Origin: Clostridia bacterium
Lineage (GTDB): Bacteria > Bacillota > Clostridia > Oscillospirales > Acutalibacteraceae
Direction: 5' to 3'
DNA length: 64,000 nucleotides
Assembly: GCA_017626295.1 (NCBI GenBank)
Contig: JAGAJB010000036.1
Span: forward strand, 62,001-126,000
Shown piece by piece: positions 1-8,977 of this stretch. Position numbers and translations under genes: made by a program. The notes under the pieces are model-generated. The model was not told the origin of the DNA, did no database searches, and saw only the letters and a list, made by a program, of their open reading frames with translations. Within the stretch, counting starts at the first letter, position 1. Every line of letters begins with the position of its first letter.

Positions 1-1
1 T

Positions 2-154
2 TTATTCCTTCTTTCCGATGCACTCTTAGCGGGTCTTTATTTCGGTATTGATGAAAAAGACAGAAAAAACCAAGCCGCTATAACTTTTAATCATTTATTT
101 TACTACATAGCACAATATCTTATTGCTGCTTCACTTATTTTTTACAGAGGGTAA
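2..154 (+). CDS. C-terminal end of a YhhN/TMEM86-like membrane protein (partial)
   Basis: The frame is open from base 2 to a TAA at 152-154, so this is the last 50 codons of a gene that begins outside the window. The translation is hydrophobic, with an LLSDALLAGLYF helix and a final FYYIAQYLIAASLIFY helix. That pattern resembles the last two helices of the YhhN/TMEM86 family, integral membrane proteins that include lysoplasmalogenases. The next gene starts two bases after the stop, so they probably share a transcript. The family call rests on a short stretch and is tentative. Confidence 0.5.
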   Translation, partial: LFLLSDALLAGLYFGIDEKDRKNQAAITFNHLFYYIAQYLIAASLIFYRG

Positions 155-156
155 TT

Positions 157-1329
157 ATGCTTACTTCAAAATTATACTACGAGGATGCTTACATTAAAGT
201 TTTTAATGCAAGTGTCCTCTCTTGCGAATTTACAGGGGAGTTTTATGAAATTATTCTTGATAAAACCGCCTTTTTCCCCGAGGGTGGCGGTCAAAAGGCT
301 GACTGCGGTTTTATCGGAGATGCAGAAATAACCGATGTACAAGAGGTTAACGGCGAGATTATTCATTTTTCAAAAAACTCTTTAACAGTCGGTCAACAGT
401 ATGAGTGTAAAATTGACTGGGGTATACGTTTCGGGAGAATGCAAAATCATAGCGGTGAGCACATAGTTTCGGGTATTGTCCACAGTATGTTCGGTTACGA
501 TAACGTGGGCTTTCATATGGAAAATAATTATGTAACCGTTGATTTTAGCGGTGAACTAAACCGCGACCAACTGGATTTAATCGAAGAAAAGGCGAATATT
601 GCAGTTTTTTCAAATTACAAAATTAAATGTTATTTTCCCGATGTTGATGAACTTTCTGATCTCGATTACAGAAGTAAACTTGATTTGACGGAAAATGTCC
701 GTTTGGTTGAAATAGAAAATATTGATTTATGTGCCTGTTGCGCTCCCCACGTGAATTTAACAGGTGAGATAGGTGTTATTAAAATACTTGATTTTATGAG
801 GCATCGCGGTGGAGTCAGAATAGTTATGAAATGCGGTTTTGATGCCCTGCACGACTATCGTGAAAAATATAAAAGCGTTTATGAAGTATCGGGACTTCTT
901 TCGGCAAAACAGTGCGAGATTTCTGATTCTGTCGGGCGCTTGCTGCAAGAAATTGATTCTGTTCGCAGAGATTTTTACAATTTTAAACTATCGGTTGCGG
1001 AAAACGCTAAGACCAATCTCTTATCAGCAGGTGAGTGTTCTTATTTTATAACAAATGGCTATGATGCCGATATGATGCGCGAACTTGTAAATTTCAGTAT
1101 GTTAAACAGTAAACTTTGCATGATTTTTTCAGGTGACGACAACAACGGTTATTCGTATATTGCCGGCAGTTTATCACTTGATATGAAAAAAGTTGCAAAA
1201 GCAATAAACACCGTACTTAGCGGTAGAGGTGGCGGCAGAGATACTATGATTCAAGGTAAAGTTTCTGCCCATAAAAATTTTATTGTCGATTTTATTACTA
1301 ATATAGATTTAGGTGATTTTAATGGTTGA
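157..1329 (+). CDS. AlaX-type alanyl-tRNA editing protein (AlaX-L with DHHA1 domain)
   Basis: Members of this family hydrolyse mischarged Ser- or Gly-tRNA(Ala) and resemble the editing half of alanyl-tRNA synthetase. The 390-residue protein has the AlaRS second-additional-domain signature: FFPEGGGQ near residue 39, the zinc motif HSGEH at 98-102, and the second zinc pair C194/H198 in CACCAPH. The C-terminal third has a DHHA1-type glycine-rich motif (SGRGGGRD near residue 355), so this is the long AlaX form. No aminoacylation domain is present. It starts two bases after the upstream stop and its 3' end overlaps the next gene, so it is translated within an operon. The family is clear; the exact substrate (Ser or Gly) cannot be read from sequence. 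Confidence 0.85.
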   Translation: MLTSKLYYEDAYIKVFNASVLSCEFTGEFYEIILDKTAFFPEGGGQKADCGFIGDAEITDVQEVNGEIIHFSKNSLTVGQQYECKIDWGIRFGRMQNHSGEHIVSGIVHSMFGYDNVGFHMENNYVTVDFSGELNRDQLDLIEEKANIAVFSNYKIKCYFPDVDELSDLDYRSKLDLTENVRLVEIENIDLCACCAPHVNLTGEIGVIKILDFMRHRGGVRIVMKCGFDALHDYREKYKSVYEVSGLLSAKQCEISDSVGRLLQEIDSVRRDFYNFKLSVAENAKTNLLSAGECSYFITNGYDADMMRELVNFSMLNSKLCMIFSGDDNNGYSYIAGSLSLDMKKVAKAINTVLSGRGGGRDTMIQGKVSAHKNFIVDFITNIDLGDFNG

Positions 1330-2947
1330 TTACAGAAAAAAACCTCCGAGAGGCTCAATGCCTCAGCCGGACCATATTTTTATAAGTTTTAACGGGGATG
1401 CCAAAACCTCAATGGCGGTCACTTGGCGAACATCAATAGATGTAACAAGCGGTTACGCCCTTTGCAGAAAAGACGGAACAGATGAATATATGCGTTATGA
1501 TGCAGATAGTGATGTTTTTGAAAGCGATATTGACATCAGTAATATGTTCTGGGCGCGTATGACTAATCTTGAACCGGGTACGAAATATTATTATACTGTT
1601 GGTAATGATGAATTCAGAAGTGATGAATTTTACTTTACTACCGAGGAAGAGAATGCCGAAAGTTTCAAATTTATCTGTGTTTCCGATCAGCAGTCGGGTG
1701 AACCCCACGATTTGCCCGATTACTCTGGTTTCAATGAATTTTTAAATTCGGTCCTTGCTGAAAATCCGGATACAAAATTCATTTTAACAGGTGGTGACAA
1801 TACGGACTGCGGTCAGCACGAAGTTCAGTGGAACGGAGCGTTTTCGGGACTTAAAGGCATAGTAGAACATATTCCCTTTATGATGACTTTGGGAAATCAC
1901 GATAATCGCGGTTTTGAAGATTATAAAAACGGAATAGGCAGATATTATTCCGAGCCTGCAGAATTTTTCGGTAAGCAGTTCAAAGGTTCTTATCCTTATA
2001 ACGGCCCCGAGGGTTGGAAAACCGAGAATTATTCCTTTGATTACGGTAACGCTCATTTTAACGTTTTAGGTGTAAACGGGCCCGAAGATGTTAATGAATG
2101 GCTGAAAGTTGATGTACCTGCTTCCGATAAAATTTGGAAATTCGGTTCTTATCACTTCCCGATTTATTATACAGGTCCCGAACTTGCCAATGACGATGCA
2201 TATCCCATGATGCGTGAGGGTGTAGAACTTCTCGATGTTATTTTTTCGGGTCACGAACATAATTTTTCAAGGAGTTTTCCTATAAAAAACGAATCGATTT
2301 TTGATAAACCGTCACAGGGTACTGTTCATTATGAGTTGGGTAACAGTAACTATAATCCGCCCGGAACCGCAACGGTTAAAAAAGTCTGGCACGCGGCGTA
2401 TTACCCCCAAACCGAACATGTTGCTGCGGCAGCAATCGTTGAGGTATTTAAGGATAGAGTTGAACTTACAACTAAATTAAACGACGGCAGAATTGTTGAC
2501 AGTTGTGTAATTGATAAGGCAAATGATGAAATCCGTCCCTATGCGCTTGCGCCGTATTACAGGCGTCCGCGTGTATTCTACAAAGGTACTGATTTGGGTT
2601 TGGGTCAGCGTGAACTTTTCCCCGAACAAAAAGACGGCATCTGGTATGCGCCGCTTTCTGTAATGTTTAATGCAATTTGTGCTGAAGTTATTAAAGAAAA
2701 GGGCAAAGTTACTTTAGGCATTTACGGTAAAAGAGCAACGTTTACGGAAAATTCTGATATTGCAGTAACAAATGACGGTGAAGTAAAACTTGTTGCGCCT
2801 GTTTACCGCGGTAACAGGGGACAACTTTACATTCCTGTTGAATCTGTTGTTTCGTGTTTTGATATGAAGTGGAATTATGCCGAAAGGAATAACTTTATTT
2901 CAATAGAACACGTAAGCGAAGATATACCGTACACGGAGCAGCCTTGA
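1322..2947 (+). CDS. Calcineurin-like metallophosphoesterase with purple-acid-phosphatase-type N-domain
   Basis: The ATG at 1322 is preferred over an in-frame GTG at 1313 because AGGTG at 1311-1315 is then a properly spaced ribosome binding site; this gives 541 residues. Residues 10-105 look like the fibronectin-like N-domain of purple acid phosphatases. The catalytic domain follows with VSDQQSGE, GGDNTDCG, LGNHDNRG and SGHEHNFSRS, the usual metal-binding blocks (GNHD, GHEH). The last 110 residues resemble a copper-amine-oxidase-N/stalk-like domain. There is no signal peptide at this start, which is odd for the family and suggests a cytoplasmic enzyme or a mis-set start. It overlaps the AlaX gene by 8 bases. 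The substrate is unknown. Confidence 0.75.
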   Translation: MVDYRKKPPRGSMPQPDHIFISFNGDAKTSMAVTWRTSIDVTSGYALCRKDGTDEYMRYDADSDVFESDIDISNMFWARMTNLEPGTKYYYTVGNDEFRSDEFYFTTEEENAESFKFICVSDQQSGEPHDLPDYSGFNEFLNSVLAENPDTKFILTGGDNTDCGQHEVQWNGAFSGLKGIVEHIPFMMTLGNHDNRGFEDYKNGIGRYYSEPAEFFGKQFKGSYPYNGPEGWKTENYSFDYGNAHFNVLGVNGPEDVNEWLKVDVPASDKIWKFGSYHFPIYYTGPELANDDAYPMMREGVELLDVIFSGHEHNFSRSFPIKNESIFDKPSQGTVHYELGNSNYNPPGTATVKKVWHAAYYPQTEHVAAAAIVEVFKDRVELTTKLNDGRIVDSCVIDKANDEIRPYALAPYYRRPRVFYKGTDLGLGQRELFPEQKDGIWYAPLSVMFNAICAEVIKEKGKVTLGIYGKRATFTENSDIAVTNDGEVKLVAPVYRGNRGQLYIPVESVVSCFDMKWNYAERNNFISIEHVSEDIPYTEQP

Positions 2948-2949
2948 TT

Positions 2950-4257
2950 ATGAGTGATTTAATTAAACAGATACCGTTACCGCAGTCGGCTGAATATTTA
3001 TTTTATCCCTCGGGTGACGGTTGTGAACTTGCGTTATTTAATGACGTAACATATGAAGATTTTGAAGCCTATGCTGACAATCTCATTGAAAATGCATTCA
3101 AACTTATAAATGAAAACAAAATCGAAAATAACTATTTTAAATTCTTTAAAAATGACAGATTAACTGTTTCTTTTGGGTTTTATGAATGTGATAAAACAAT
3201 GAGAGTTGTTGTTGATAGTAACATCAATTTACCGCAATTTAAACCTTGTAATAATATTGTGAAACGCGAAAAAACTACTTTGTGGCAGTTTGAAGTTGAT
3301 CATTCGCTTATTGACTGCGGAATGTGTTATATATTCAGAACAGCAACAGGTGCGTTTTTTATTATTGACAGCGCCCACACTTATTCTGTAAATGACTGCG
3401 AGCGTATTCATAAATTTTTGCGTGAAAGAACACCGGAAGATGAAAAGATACGTATTGCAGGTTGGTTTTTCTCCCACGGTCACGAGGACCATATTGCGCA
3501 GTTTATAAATTATTTTAATTTCTTTTGTGAAGACACGGTTATAGATAATCTTTATTTTAATTTCATTTCATTGGATCACCGTGACGGTGATGAATGGATG
3601 GATACATTGCGCGGTTATTATAAGATGTTCCGCAATGCAATTGAAAATCATCCCGAAGTGAATGTTATAAGACTTCATACAGGTCAGTCTTTTTATGTAG
3701 ATAACCTTAAAATTGACGTTCTTTGCTCTCACGAGGATGTTTTTCCGAATGATAACAGTAATTATAACGATTCGTCCGTTGTTATTATGGTTACTGCCGA
3801 AAATACAAAGGTTCTATTACCGGGTGACGCAGGTCACGAAGAAAGTTATATTCTTGAAGCAAGGTATCCGAAATATCTTAAATCAGATATAGTTCAACAG
3901 GCGCACCACGGCCATTTCGGTACAACCGATAATTTTTACAGACTTGTTTATGCGGATGTTACTCTTTTTCCCGTTACACAAATTAAATTCGATGAGGAAC
4001 TTGATCATTGGAGTGCCAACAGAGTTTCGTTAGAAATTGCTGATGAATATTACATCGCTTCAAACGGTACTGTGGAAATTGATTTGCCTTATAAAAAGGG
4101 TGAAATTAAGGTTTTTCCTGATGAAACATTTGAGAGTTTCAAAGGTGTTTATGATTTGTGGTCTTACGAGTACACTAAAGAATACAAGGAAAAACTTTAT
4201 AAAGAGTATCTTAGTAGAGGCGGTAAACCTTTAGACGAATATAAAGACGGTTTTTAA
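2950..4257 (+). CDS. Metallo-beta-lactamase fold hydrolase
   Basis: The start is the ATG at 2950, 2 bases after the upstream stop at 2945-2947; a TTG at 2944 is the alternative. The 435-residue protein carries the MBL zinc motif SHGHEDH (H176, H178, D180, H181), a later LLPGDAGHEE segment that supplies the bridging aspartate, and QQAHHGHFG with the last histidine ligand. This layout resembles the ComEC/Rec2-like MBL branch, but no competence domain or membrane segment is present. About 140 residues before the MBL core have no recognised domain. It sits inside a tight run of hydrolase genes, which hints at a shared substrate class, but nothing in the sequence identifies it. Confidence 0.75.
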   Translation: MSDLIKQIPLPQSAEYLFYPSGDGCELALFNDVTYEDFEAYADNLIENAFKLINENKIENNYFKFFKNDRLTVSFGFYECDKTMRVVVDSNINLPQFKPCNNIVKREKTTLWQFEVDHSLIDCGMCYIFRTATGAFFIIDSAHTYSVNDCERIHKFLRERTPEDEKIRIAGWFFSHGHEDHIAQFINYFNFFCEDTVIDNLYFNFISLDHRDGDEWMDTLRGYYKMFRNAIENHPEVNVIRLHTGQSFYVDNLKIDVLCSHEDVFPNDNSNYNDSSVVIMVTAENTKVLLPGDAGHEESYILEARYPKYLKSDIVQQAHHGHFGTTDNFYRLVYADVTLFPVTQIKFDEELDHWSANRVSLEIADEYYIASNGTVEIDLPYKKGEIKVFPDETFESFKGVYDLWSYEYTKEYKEKLYKEYLSRGGKPLDEYKDGF

Positions 4258-4258
4258 T

Positions 4259-4768
4259 ATGAAATTTCAGTACACCTTAATTCGCTCAAAGCGTAAAACT
4301 ATTGCTGTTCAAGTGGATTCTGACTGCAATATAACTGTCAGAGCGCCTTTGAGAATGTCACAAAATGAGATAGATGAATTTCTCGCTGAAAAGAAAATCT
4401 GGCTTGAAAAAGCAGTCGTTTCTCAACTTGAAAAGGCTAAAAATAAAAAAGAATATACGGATTCCGATATTTCCGAACTGCGTAAAATAGCAAAGGAAAT
4501 AATTCCTAAAAAGGTGGAATATTATTCGGAAATTATGGGTGTGAAGCCAATTTCCGTTAAAATAAATTCCGCTAAAAAACGTTACGGTTCTTGCTCGGGC
4601 AAAAACGGTTTGAATTTTTCACTTTATCTTATGGATAAAGATGAACGCTTTATTGATTACGTTGTTGTTCACGAATTAGCGCATATTAAGCACCATAACC
4701 ACAGCAAAGATTTTTATAATTTCATAGCGGAGTTTATGCCCGACTATAAAGAACGGATGAAACTCTGA
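4259..4768 (+). CDS. YgjP/SprT-like M48-type metallopeptidase (DUF45)
   Basis: This 169-residue protein starts one base after the upstream stop. It has the zinc protease signature HELAHIKHHNHSKDFY with H138, E139 and H142, preceded by the family block KKRYGSCSGKNGLNFSLYL. Both features define the DUF45/YgjP group, found in bacteria as small cytoplasmic proteins of uncertain substrate and sometimes encoded beside type I restriction systems. No restriction genes are present here; it lies in the hydrolase operon. The typical family length is about 230 residues, so this copy is on the short side and lacks part of the N-terminal region. Confidence 0.75.
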   Translation: MKFQYTLIRSKRKTIAVQVDSDCNITVRAPLRMSQNEIDEFLAEKKIWLEKAVVSQLEKAKNKKEYTDSDISELRKIAKEIIPKKVEYYSEIMGVKPISVKINSAKKRYGSCSGKNGLNFSLYLMDKDERFIDYVVVHELAHIKHHNHSKDFYNFIAEFMPDYKERMKL

Positions 4769-4782
4769 CAGGGGGGAAAAAT

Positions 4783-6264
4783 ATGTCTTTTGTATCATCA
4801 TTACTGGAAAATATCGTTAAAACACACGGCAAGATGTGTTTGAAAAGTAAACCTGTTAAACCTTTAGACAGTACAATTGTTGATTTCCTAAAAGAGCCTC
4901 AAAGTGACAAATTTACAGTAGGGTTTGCAAAAGAAATTCTTCTTCCCGATGATATTGATTCAAAGAAGTATTACATAGCAGGTTACGGCGAAAATAACCC
5001 CGCAAGAGGTGTTATTGACCCGCAGTATGCTCACGCGGTTTTTATTGACGATAACAGCGGTAGGGGCGGCATTTTGTTAGTTTCGCTTGATGTTGTCGGA
5101 CTTCTGAATAAAGATGTGGAGATTATAAGAAATAACCTTAAAGAGTTTTGTGAAATTTCGGGATGCCGTAAAATTGACGTCGTTTCCACCCATAACCACG
5201 CAGGCATTGACACAATGGGTATATGGGGCCCGCTTCCTTTCACAGGAAAGAACAAGAAGTTTATGGATATTCTCTTTCAAGGTGTGAAAAAAGCCGCTTT
5301 TAAGGCTTACGAGAGCCGAAAAAACGGTGATTTGTATCTGGGTACTGTTGAAGTTCCCGATATGCAAGAGGACATCAGAACACCCATTGTTTATTCCAAA
5401 ACTCTTACACGTTTTCGTTTCGTACCCGATAATAACAGTAATGAAATTTGGGTTTTGAACTTTGCTTCGCATTCAGAATCTCTTCAAGGTTGCAATCATC
5501 TTGTCAGCGCAGATTTCCCTTGTTATCTCAGGGAGAAAATTAAAAATACAACTAATGCCGATACCCTTTACACAGTCGGTGCCATCGGCGGTATGATTAG
5601 TATGGATATACCCGATGAAGATGTTCTGAGAAACGAGCACCGACTTATTGAATCCACAAGAAATATCGGTTATAAATTAGCAGATTACGCTATTTCAATT
5701 TCAAATGATATTAAACTTTCACCCCTTGTGAATTTCGCGACAAGAGAGTTTTATGCAGATGTTGAAAACCCTGTGCTGACCATCGCTTGCGATATAGGAA
5801 TAATGTCAGCAAATAAATACGCAACTGAGTCTGCGCCTAAATATTGGACTTTAAAATCGGAAATTACTTATTACGAAATCGGCGGCAAAAAAATTCTTCT
5901 TTTGCCTTGCGAACTGTTTCCCGAACTTGCTTTCGGCGGTGCTTTAAGCGCAGAGGAGTCGGGAACAGGGAACGGTCCCGAAGTTAATCCACCTCTTTTG
6001 TGTGATATAACAGGGGATGAGGAGATACTTATTTTCGGTCTCGCCAATGACGAATTAGGTTATGTTTTACCCCCTAATGACTATGTTTTGAATGAAAAAT
6101 CACCCTATATTGATGACGGCAGAGACAGATTAAACAGGCGACATTATGAGGAAACTAACTCTGTTGGCCCGAAAACTGCGGAAACAATAGCAAAAACAGT
6201 TGCGGAGATTATTTCAGAAATTGAAAAATCAAGATATAAAAGAAAGACTTATGACACAAAATAA
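4783..6264 (+). CDS. Neutral ceramidase-like hydrolase
   Basis: A GGGGGGAAAA ribosome binding site precedes the ATG at 4783. The 493-residue protein resembles the N-terminal catalytic part of neutral/alkaline ceramidases: GFAKEILLP and AGYGENNPARG near the start, VVSTHNHAGIDTMG (the family's THTHSGP-like zinc site) in the first half, and a late glutamate-rich segment LPCELFPELAFG. Related proteins in gut Firmicutes are annotated only as hypothetical or ceramidase-domain proteins. There is no signal peptide, so action on external sphingolipid is not supported. It is the last gene of the run, and its stop codon lies inside a terminator hairpin. The fold-family call is moderately secure; ceramide as substrate is a guess. 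Confidence 0.55.
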   Translation: MSFVSSLLENIVKTHGKMCLKSKPVKPLDSTIVDFLKEPQSDKFTVGFAKEILLPDDIDSKKYYIAGYGENNPARGVIDPQYAHAVFIDDNSGRGGILLVSLDVVGLLNKDVEIIRNNLKEFCEISGCRKIDVVSTHNHAGIDTMGIWGPLPFTGKNKKFMDILFQGVKKAAFKAYESRKNGDLYLGTVEVPDMQEDIRTPIVYSKTLTRFRFVPDNNSNEIWVLNFASHSESLQGCNHLVSADFPCYLREKIKNTTNADTLYTVGAIGGMISMDIPDEDVLRNEHRLIESTRNIGYKLADYAISISNDIKLSPLVNFATREFYADVENPVLTIACDIGIMSANKYATESAPKYWTLKSEITYYEIGGKKILLLPCELFPELAFGGALSAEESGTGNGPEVNPPLLCDITGDEEILIFGLANDELGYVLPPNDYVLNEKSPYIDDGRDRLNRRHYEETNSVGPKTAETIAKTVAEIISEIEKSRYKRKTYDTK

Positions 6265-6280
6265 TGTCATAAGTCTTTTG
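6243..6280. terminator. Bidirectional rho-independent terminator
   Basis: AAGACTTATGACA at 6244-6256 pairs with TGTCATAAGTCTT at 6265-6277 around an 8-base loop, with A runs and T runs on both sides. It ends the + strand hydrolase operon, whose stop codon lies in the loop, and also the minus-strand rnhA gene. Confidence 0.85.
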
Positions 6281-6718
6281 CTATTTATATTTTTCACACT
6301 CCGCCACAGCCAATCTGTCACATCTCTCGTTTTCGGGGTGTTCGTTATGGCCTTTTACCCAAACAAACGTAACGTTGTGCATGTCAAGTAAGGTGAGTAA
6401 TTCGCTCCATAAATCAGGGTTTAAGGCAGGCTTTTTATCCGCTTTTCTCCATCCGTTTTTCTGCCAGGAGTATACCCAACCTTTTGTAACTGATTCATAA
6501 ACGTATTTTGAGTCAGTTGTAACTGTAACCTCACAGGGATATTTAAGTGCTTTCAAGGCGGAAATAACAGCAGTTAATTCCATTCTGTTGTTTGTTGTGT
6601 CTTTTTCTCCGCCGCTTAATTCTTTTTCTGAGCCGTTGCACCTGAGTATTGCACCCCAACCACCCGGGCCGGGATTACCGCTGCAAGCGCCGTCTGTAAA
6701 TATTTCTACTTTTTTCAT
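6281..6718 (-). CDS. rnhA: Ribonuclease HI
   Basis: RNase HI cuts the RNA strand of RNA-DNA hybrids such as R-loops and Okazaki primers. The start at 6718 ([15 protein letters not shown]) is chosen over an ORF start 12 codons upstream because AAAGGA lies the right distance before it. The 145-residue protein has the full DEDD set: D in [17 protein letters not shown] in [10 protein letters not shown] in VTTDSKYV and D in NERCDRLA. Length and order match E. coli-type RnhA without the N-terminal hybrid-binding domain of Bacillus-type proteins. It is transcribed convergently with the upstream hydrolases and divergently from the next gene. Confidence 0.92.
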   Translation of the reverse strand: MKKVEIFTDGACSGNPGPGGWGAILRCNGSEKELSGGEKDTTNNRMELTAVISALKALKYPCEVTVTTDSKYVYESVTKGWVYSWQKNGWRKADKKPALNPDLWSELLTLLDMHNVTFVWVKGHNEHPENERCDRLAVAECEKYK

Positions 6719-6744
6719 TTTATGTCCTTTAAAATTTTTTTTAC

Positions 6745-6773
6745 ATATTAACATATTTTCGGAACATTTTAAA
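6745..6773 (-). promoter_or_regulatory. Candidate promoter of rnhA
   Basis: On the minus strand, TTTAAA (6773-6768) lies 17 bases before TAATAT (6750-6745). The -10 sits inside TATGTTAATATGT, a block also found at the thyX promoter. The -35 is weak. Confidence 0.45.
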
Positions 6774-6813
6774 GATATAAATTATATTTTTTAAAATTTT
6801 CGGAGGTTTGAAA

Positions 6814-8823
6814 ATGATAGCGGTTTTAATTGACTGTGAAAACAAAATAATCAATGAATGCTTCGGTGTTCATTCCTGTTTGGAACTGCCTCTTTTTACT
6901 GAAACTTTCGGAAACAAGGTTTTAAAAAATATTTCTGTCGCAAATGTTGAAAAAATTTATGTATGTTCCAAAAATGATAACTCTTTCAAAAATTATACTG
7001 ACTGTGAAGTCGAATTTATTGATGATTTAAGAGATATGCAGTGTGTTTTTTCACAAAAACCTAATGATTTTACATCGTTTTTCTTCAGTAATATCTATTT
7101 TGAAAATGATGAAGACTTTTATAAGTTAACGGAAAATAAATATGCAGACGCTTTTTCCGTTAATAATCAGACAGGGGACCGAATATCTGTAATTTTACGC
7201 AACAGTAAAGTATATGAATTTTTGTCTGATAATAATTTCGATATAAAAGAACTGACTTTTGAAACTGCCGAAAAAATAATAGTTGATTGTTATTCTAAAA
7301 TCATAAATAAGCCAACAGATTATAAAAATCTTATTTCTGATATTCTTGCAGGCAACACTAGTTTCAATTTGCCCGAAGTTGCTCAGGGTGTTTTTGCCGA
7401 ATCAAAAATTCCTCAGGGAGATTTTGTAATCGTACCGCCTGTGTTTTTTGACGAAGGTGTACAGGTCGAAAGCGGATGTGTTATAGGTCCGTGTACGGCT
7501 ATTATGAAGAATTGTCTTATCGCGAAAAACTCTAATATTCGTAACAGTGTTATCAGTAAAAATTGTTATATTTCTTCGGGTTGTTTTTTGGATAATATTA
7601 TGTGCGCTGAAAATGTTTCTGTACGCAGAAACTCCGTTGTGTTTTCCGATACTGTTTTAGGCCGTGATTCTGCGTTGGGTGAAGATAGTGTGATTGAAAA
7701 CGGTTCATATATCAGACCATTTGCAAAAATTGATGATTTTAAGAAAAATTATATAAATTTTAAGCAGGAAAGTAATCAATCTCCTGCAGGTTTTTACGGA
7801 TACACTCCTGAAAAAGCCGCGCTTTTAGGGGCGGCTGTGGGAATCGTTTTTAATTCACCTAAAATCGCTGTTGCAAGTGACGGAGAACTTAATTCAACTG
7901 CACTTAAATTATCACTTTTGGGCGGTCTTATTACAACGGGTGCATCCTGTTATGATTTCGGTAATACTTTTTTATCGTCCCTTCATTACTATATGTCTTT
8001 TTGCGAGTTGGACTGTTCTGTTTTTATAAGCGGTAACAGGGAAGGAACTGCCATAACCGTATTTTATAAAAACACATATTCTCTTTCAAACAGTGATTAT
8101 TACAATATTAAAAATGTTATGACTTCCGGTGAAATCAGACGTTGTGAGTCCGGGGAATGTAAAAATATACGCCAGATACACGGTATGCAAAGAATGTACG
8201 TGCAGAATCTTATAAAGAAGTTTGATTACGAACTGGATTTTGTACCTGTATTTGAATGTGAGAACAAAAGAATTAAAAGTGTCCTTGAAATTGCTGTATC
8301 TAAAATCGGCTTTAAAGCGGGTAAAAACTGCGTTATTTTTAAAATAAATTATGAGGGCACGAAAATCACAGCCGAAAGCAACGGAATACACTTTTCGCAC
8401 GGAAAATTGCTTGAAATTGTGTCGCATTTTGTTACTGAAAAAGGGGATTTATATATAAAAAATGTCAGCGGAAGTTCCGAAGAATTATGGAAACTTGATG
8501 CAGTAATTCTCTGTTTTAAATTACTCGAAACGTTGAAAAATAATAAAGTTACTTTATATGAAGCTTATAAGAAACTACCTGCTTTTTATGTTGCGGAAAG
8601 TACAGTTCTGTCAAAAGTACCTCTAAGTGCGTTGGCATCGGAAATAAGTAATAAAAACTGTGTGAATTATGATAAAGGGGAACTACGCTATCAGGACGGT
8701 TTATCAAAAGTCCGTATCAATAAAATGAGTGACGGTTCATTAAAGATAGCGGCAAGGGCAGTTACAATTGAAGCAGCACGCGAAATTGTTGGCAATTTAA
8801 CCGAAATAATAAGCCGTTATTAA
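6814..8823 (+). CDS. Degenerate nucleotidyltransferase / left-handed beta-helix / phosphohexomutase fusion
   Basis: The ATG at 6814 follows GGAGG at 6802-6806. In order, the 669-residue protein shows a divergent nucleotidyltransferase-like N-terminus (about 1-190), hexapeptide-type repeats typical of a left-handed beta helix (about 210-310, such as GCVIGPCTAIMKNCLIA), and an alpha-D-phosphohexomutase-like half. Mannose-1-phosphate guanylyltransferase/phosphomutase fusions have this layout. The catalytic TASHNP serine loop reads FISGNREG, and no DGDGDR metal loop is found; INYEGTKITAES stands in its place. The N-domain also lacks the usual GxGxRL nucleotide loop. It is therefore probably a non-catalytic or regulatory relative. 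It stands alone between rnhA and the RNase J promoter. Confidence 0.6.
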   Translation: MIAVLIDCENKIINECFGVHSCLELPLFTETFGNKVLKNISVANVEKIYVCSKNDNSFKNYTDCEVEFIDDLRDMQCVFSQKPNDFTSFFFSNIYFENDEDFYKLTENKYADAFSVNNQTGDRISVILRNSKVYEFLSDNNFDIKELTFETAEKIIVDCYSKIINKPTDYKNLISDILAGNTSFNLPEVAQGVFAESKIPQGDFVIVPPVFFDEGVQVESGCVIGPCTAIMKNCLIAKNSNIRNSVISKNCYISSGCFLDNIMCAENVSVRRNSVVFSDTVLGRDSALGEDSVIENGSYIRPFAKIDDFKKNYINFKQESNQSPAGFYGYTPEKAALLGAAVGIVFNSPKIAVASDGELNSTALKLSLLGGLITTGASCYDFGNTFLSSLHYYMSFCELDCSVFISGNREGTAITVFYKNTYSLSNSDYYNIKNVMTSGEIRRCESGECKNIRQIHGMQRMYVQNLIKKFDYELDFVPVFECENKRIKSVLEIAVSKIGFKAGKNCVIFKINYEGTKITAESNGIHFSHGKLLEIVSHFVTEKGDLYIKNVSGSSEELWKLDAVILCFKLLETLKNNKVTLYEAYKKLPAFYVAESTVLSKVPLSALASEISNKNCVNYDKGELRYQDGLSKVRINKMSDGSLKIAARAVTIEAAREIVGNLTEIISRY

Positions 8824-8824
8824 C

Positions 8825-8853
8825 TTGACATTAAAGCGGAATAATTGTATTAT
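8825..8853 (+). promoter_or_regulatory. Sigma-A promoter of the RNase J operon
   Basis: TTGACA at 8825-8830 and TATTAT at 8848-8853 are separated by exactly 17 bases. The promoter begins one base after the stop of the upstream gene and drives rnj and the genes behind it through an untranslated leader of about 115 bases. Confidence 0.85.
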
Positions 8854-8879
8854 ATATTATTAGAAAAGTAGGTCACTAT

Positions 8880-8899
8880 GCCGTCTTGTTAAAGTCGGC
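8880..8899 (+). other. Leader hairpin upstream of RNase J
   Basis: GCCGTCTT (8880-8887) can pair with AAGTCGGC (8892-8899) with one T-T mismatch and a GTTA loop. A second small hairpin, GCGC-TTTA-GCGC, lies near 8953-8964 just before the ribosome binding site. RNase J transcripts are often controlled post-transcriptionally, but a role for these hairpins is only inferred. Confidence 0.4.
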
Positions 8900-8977
8900 G
8901 TTACATACAGGTTATTTTAATTTATTCCTCTCGTTTACGAATTAAATGTCAGCGCTTTAGCGCATTAGGAGAAATTT

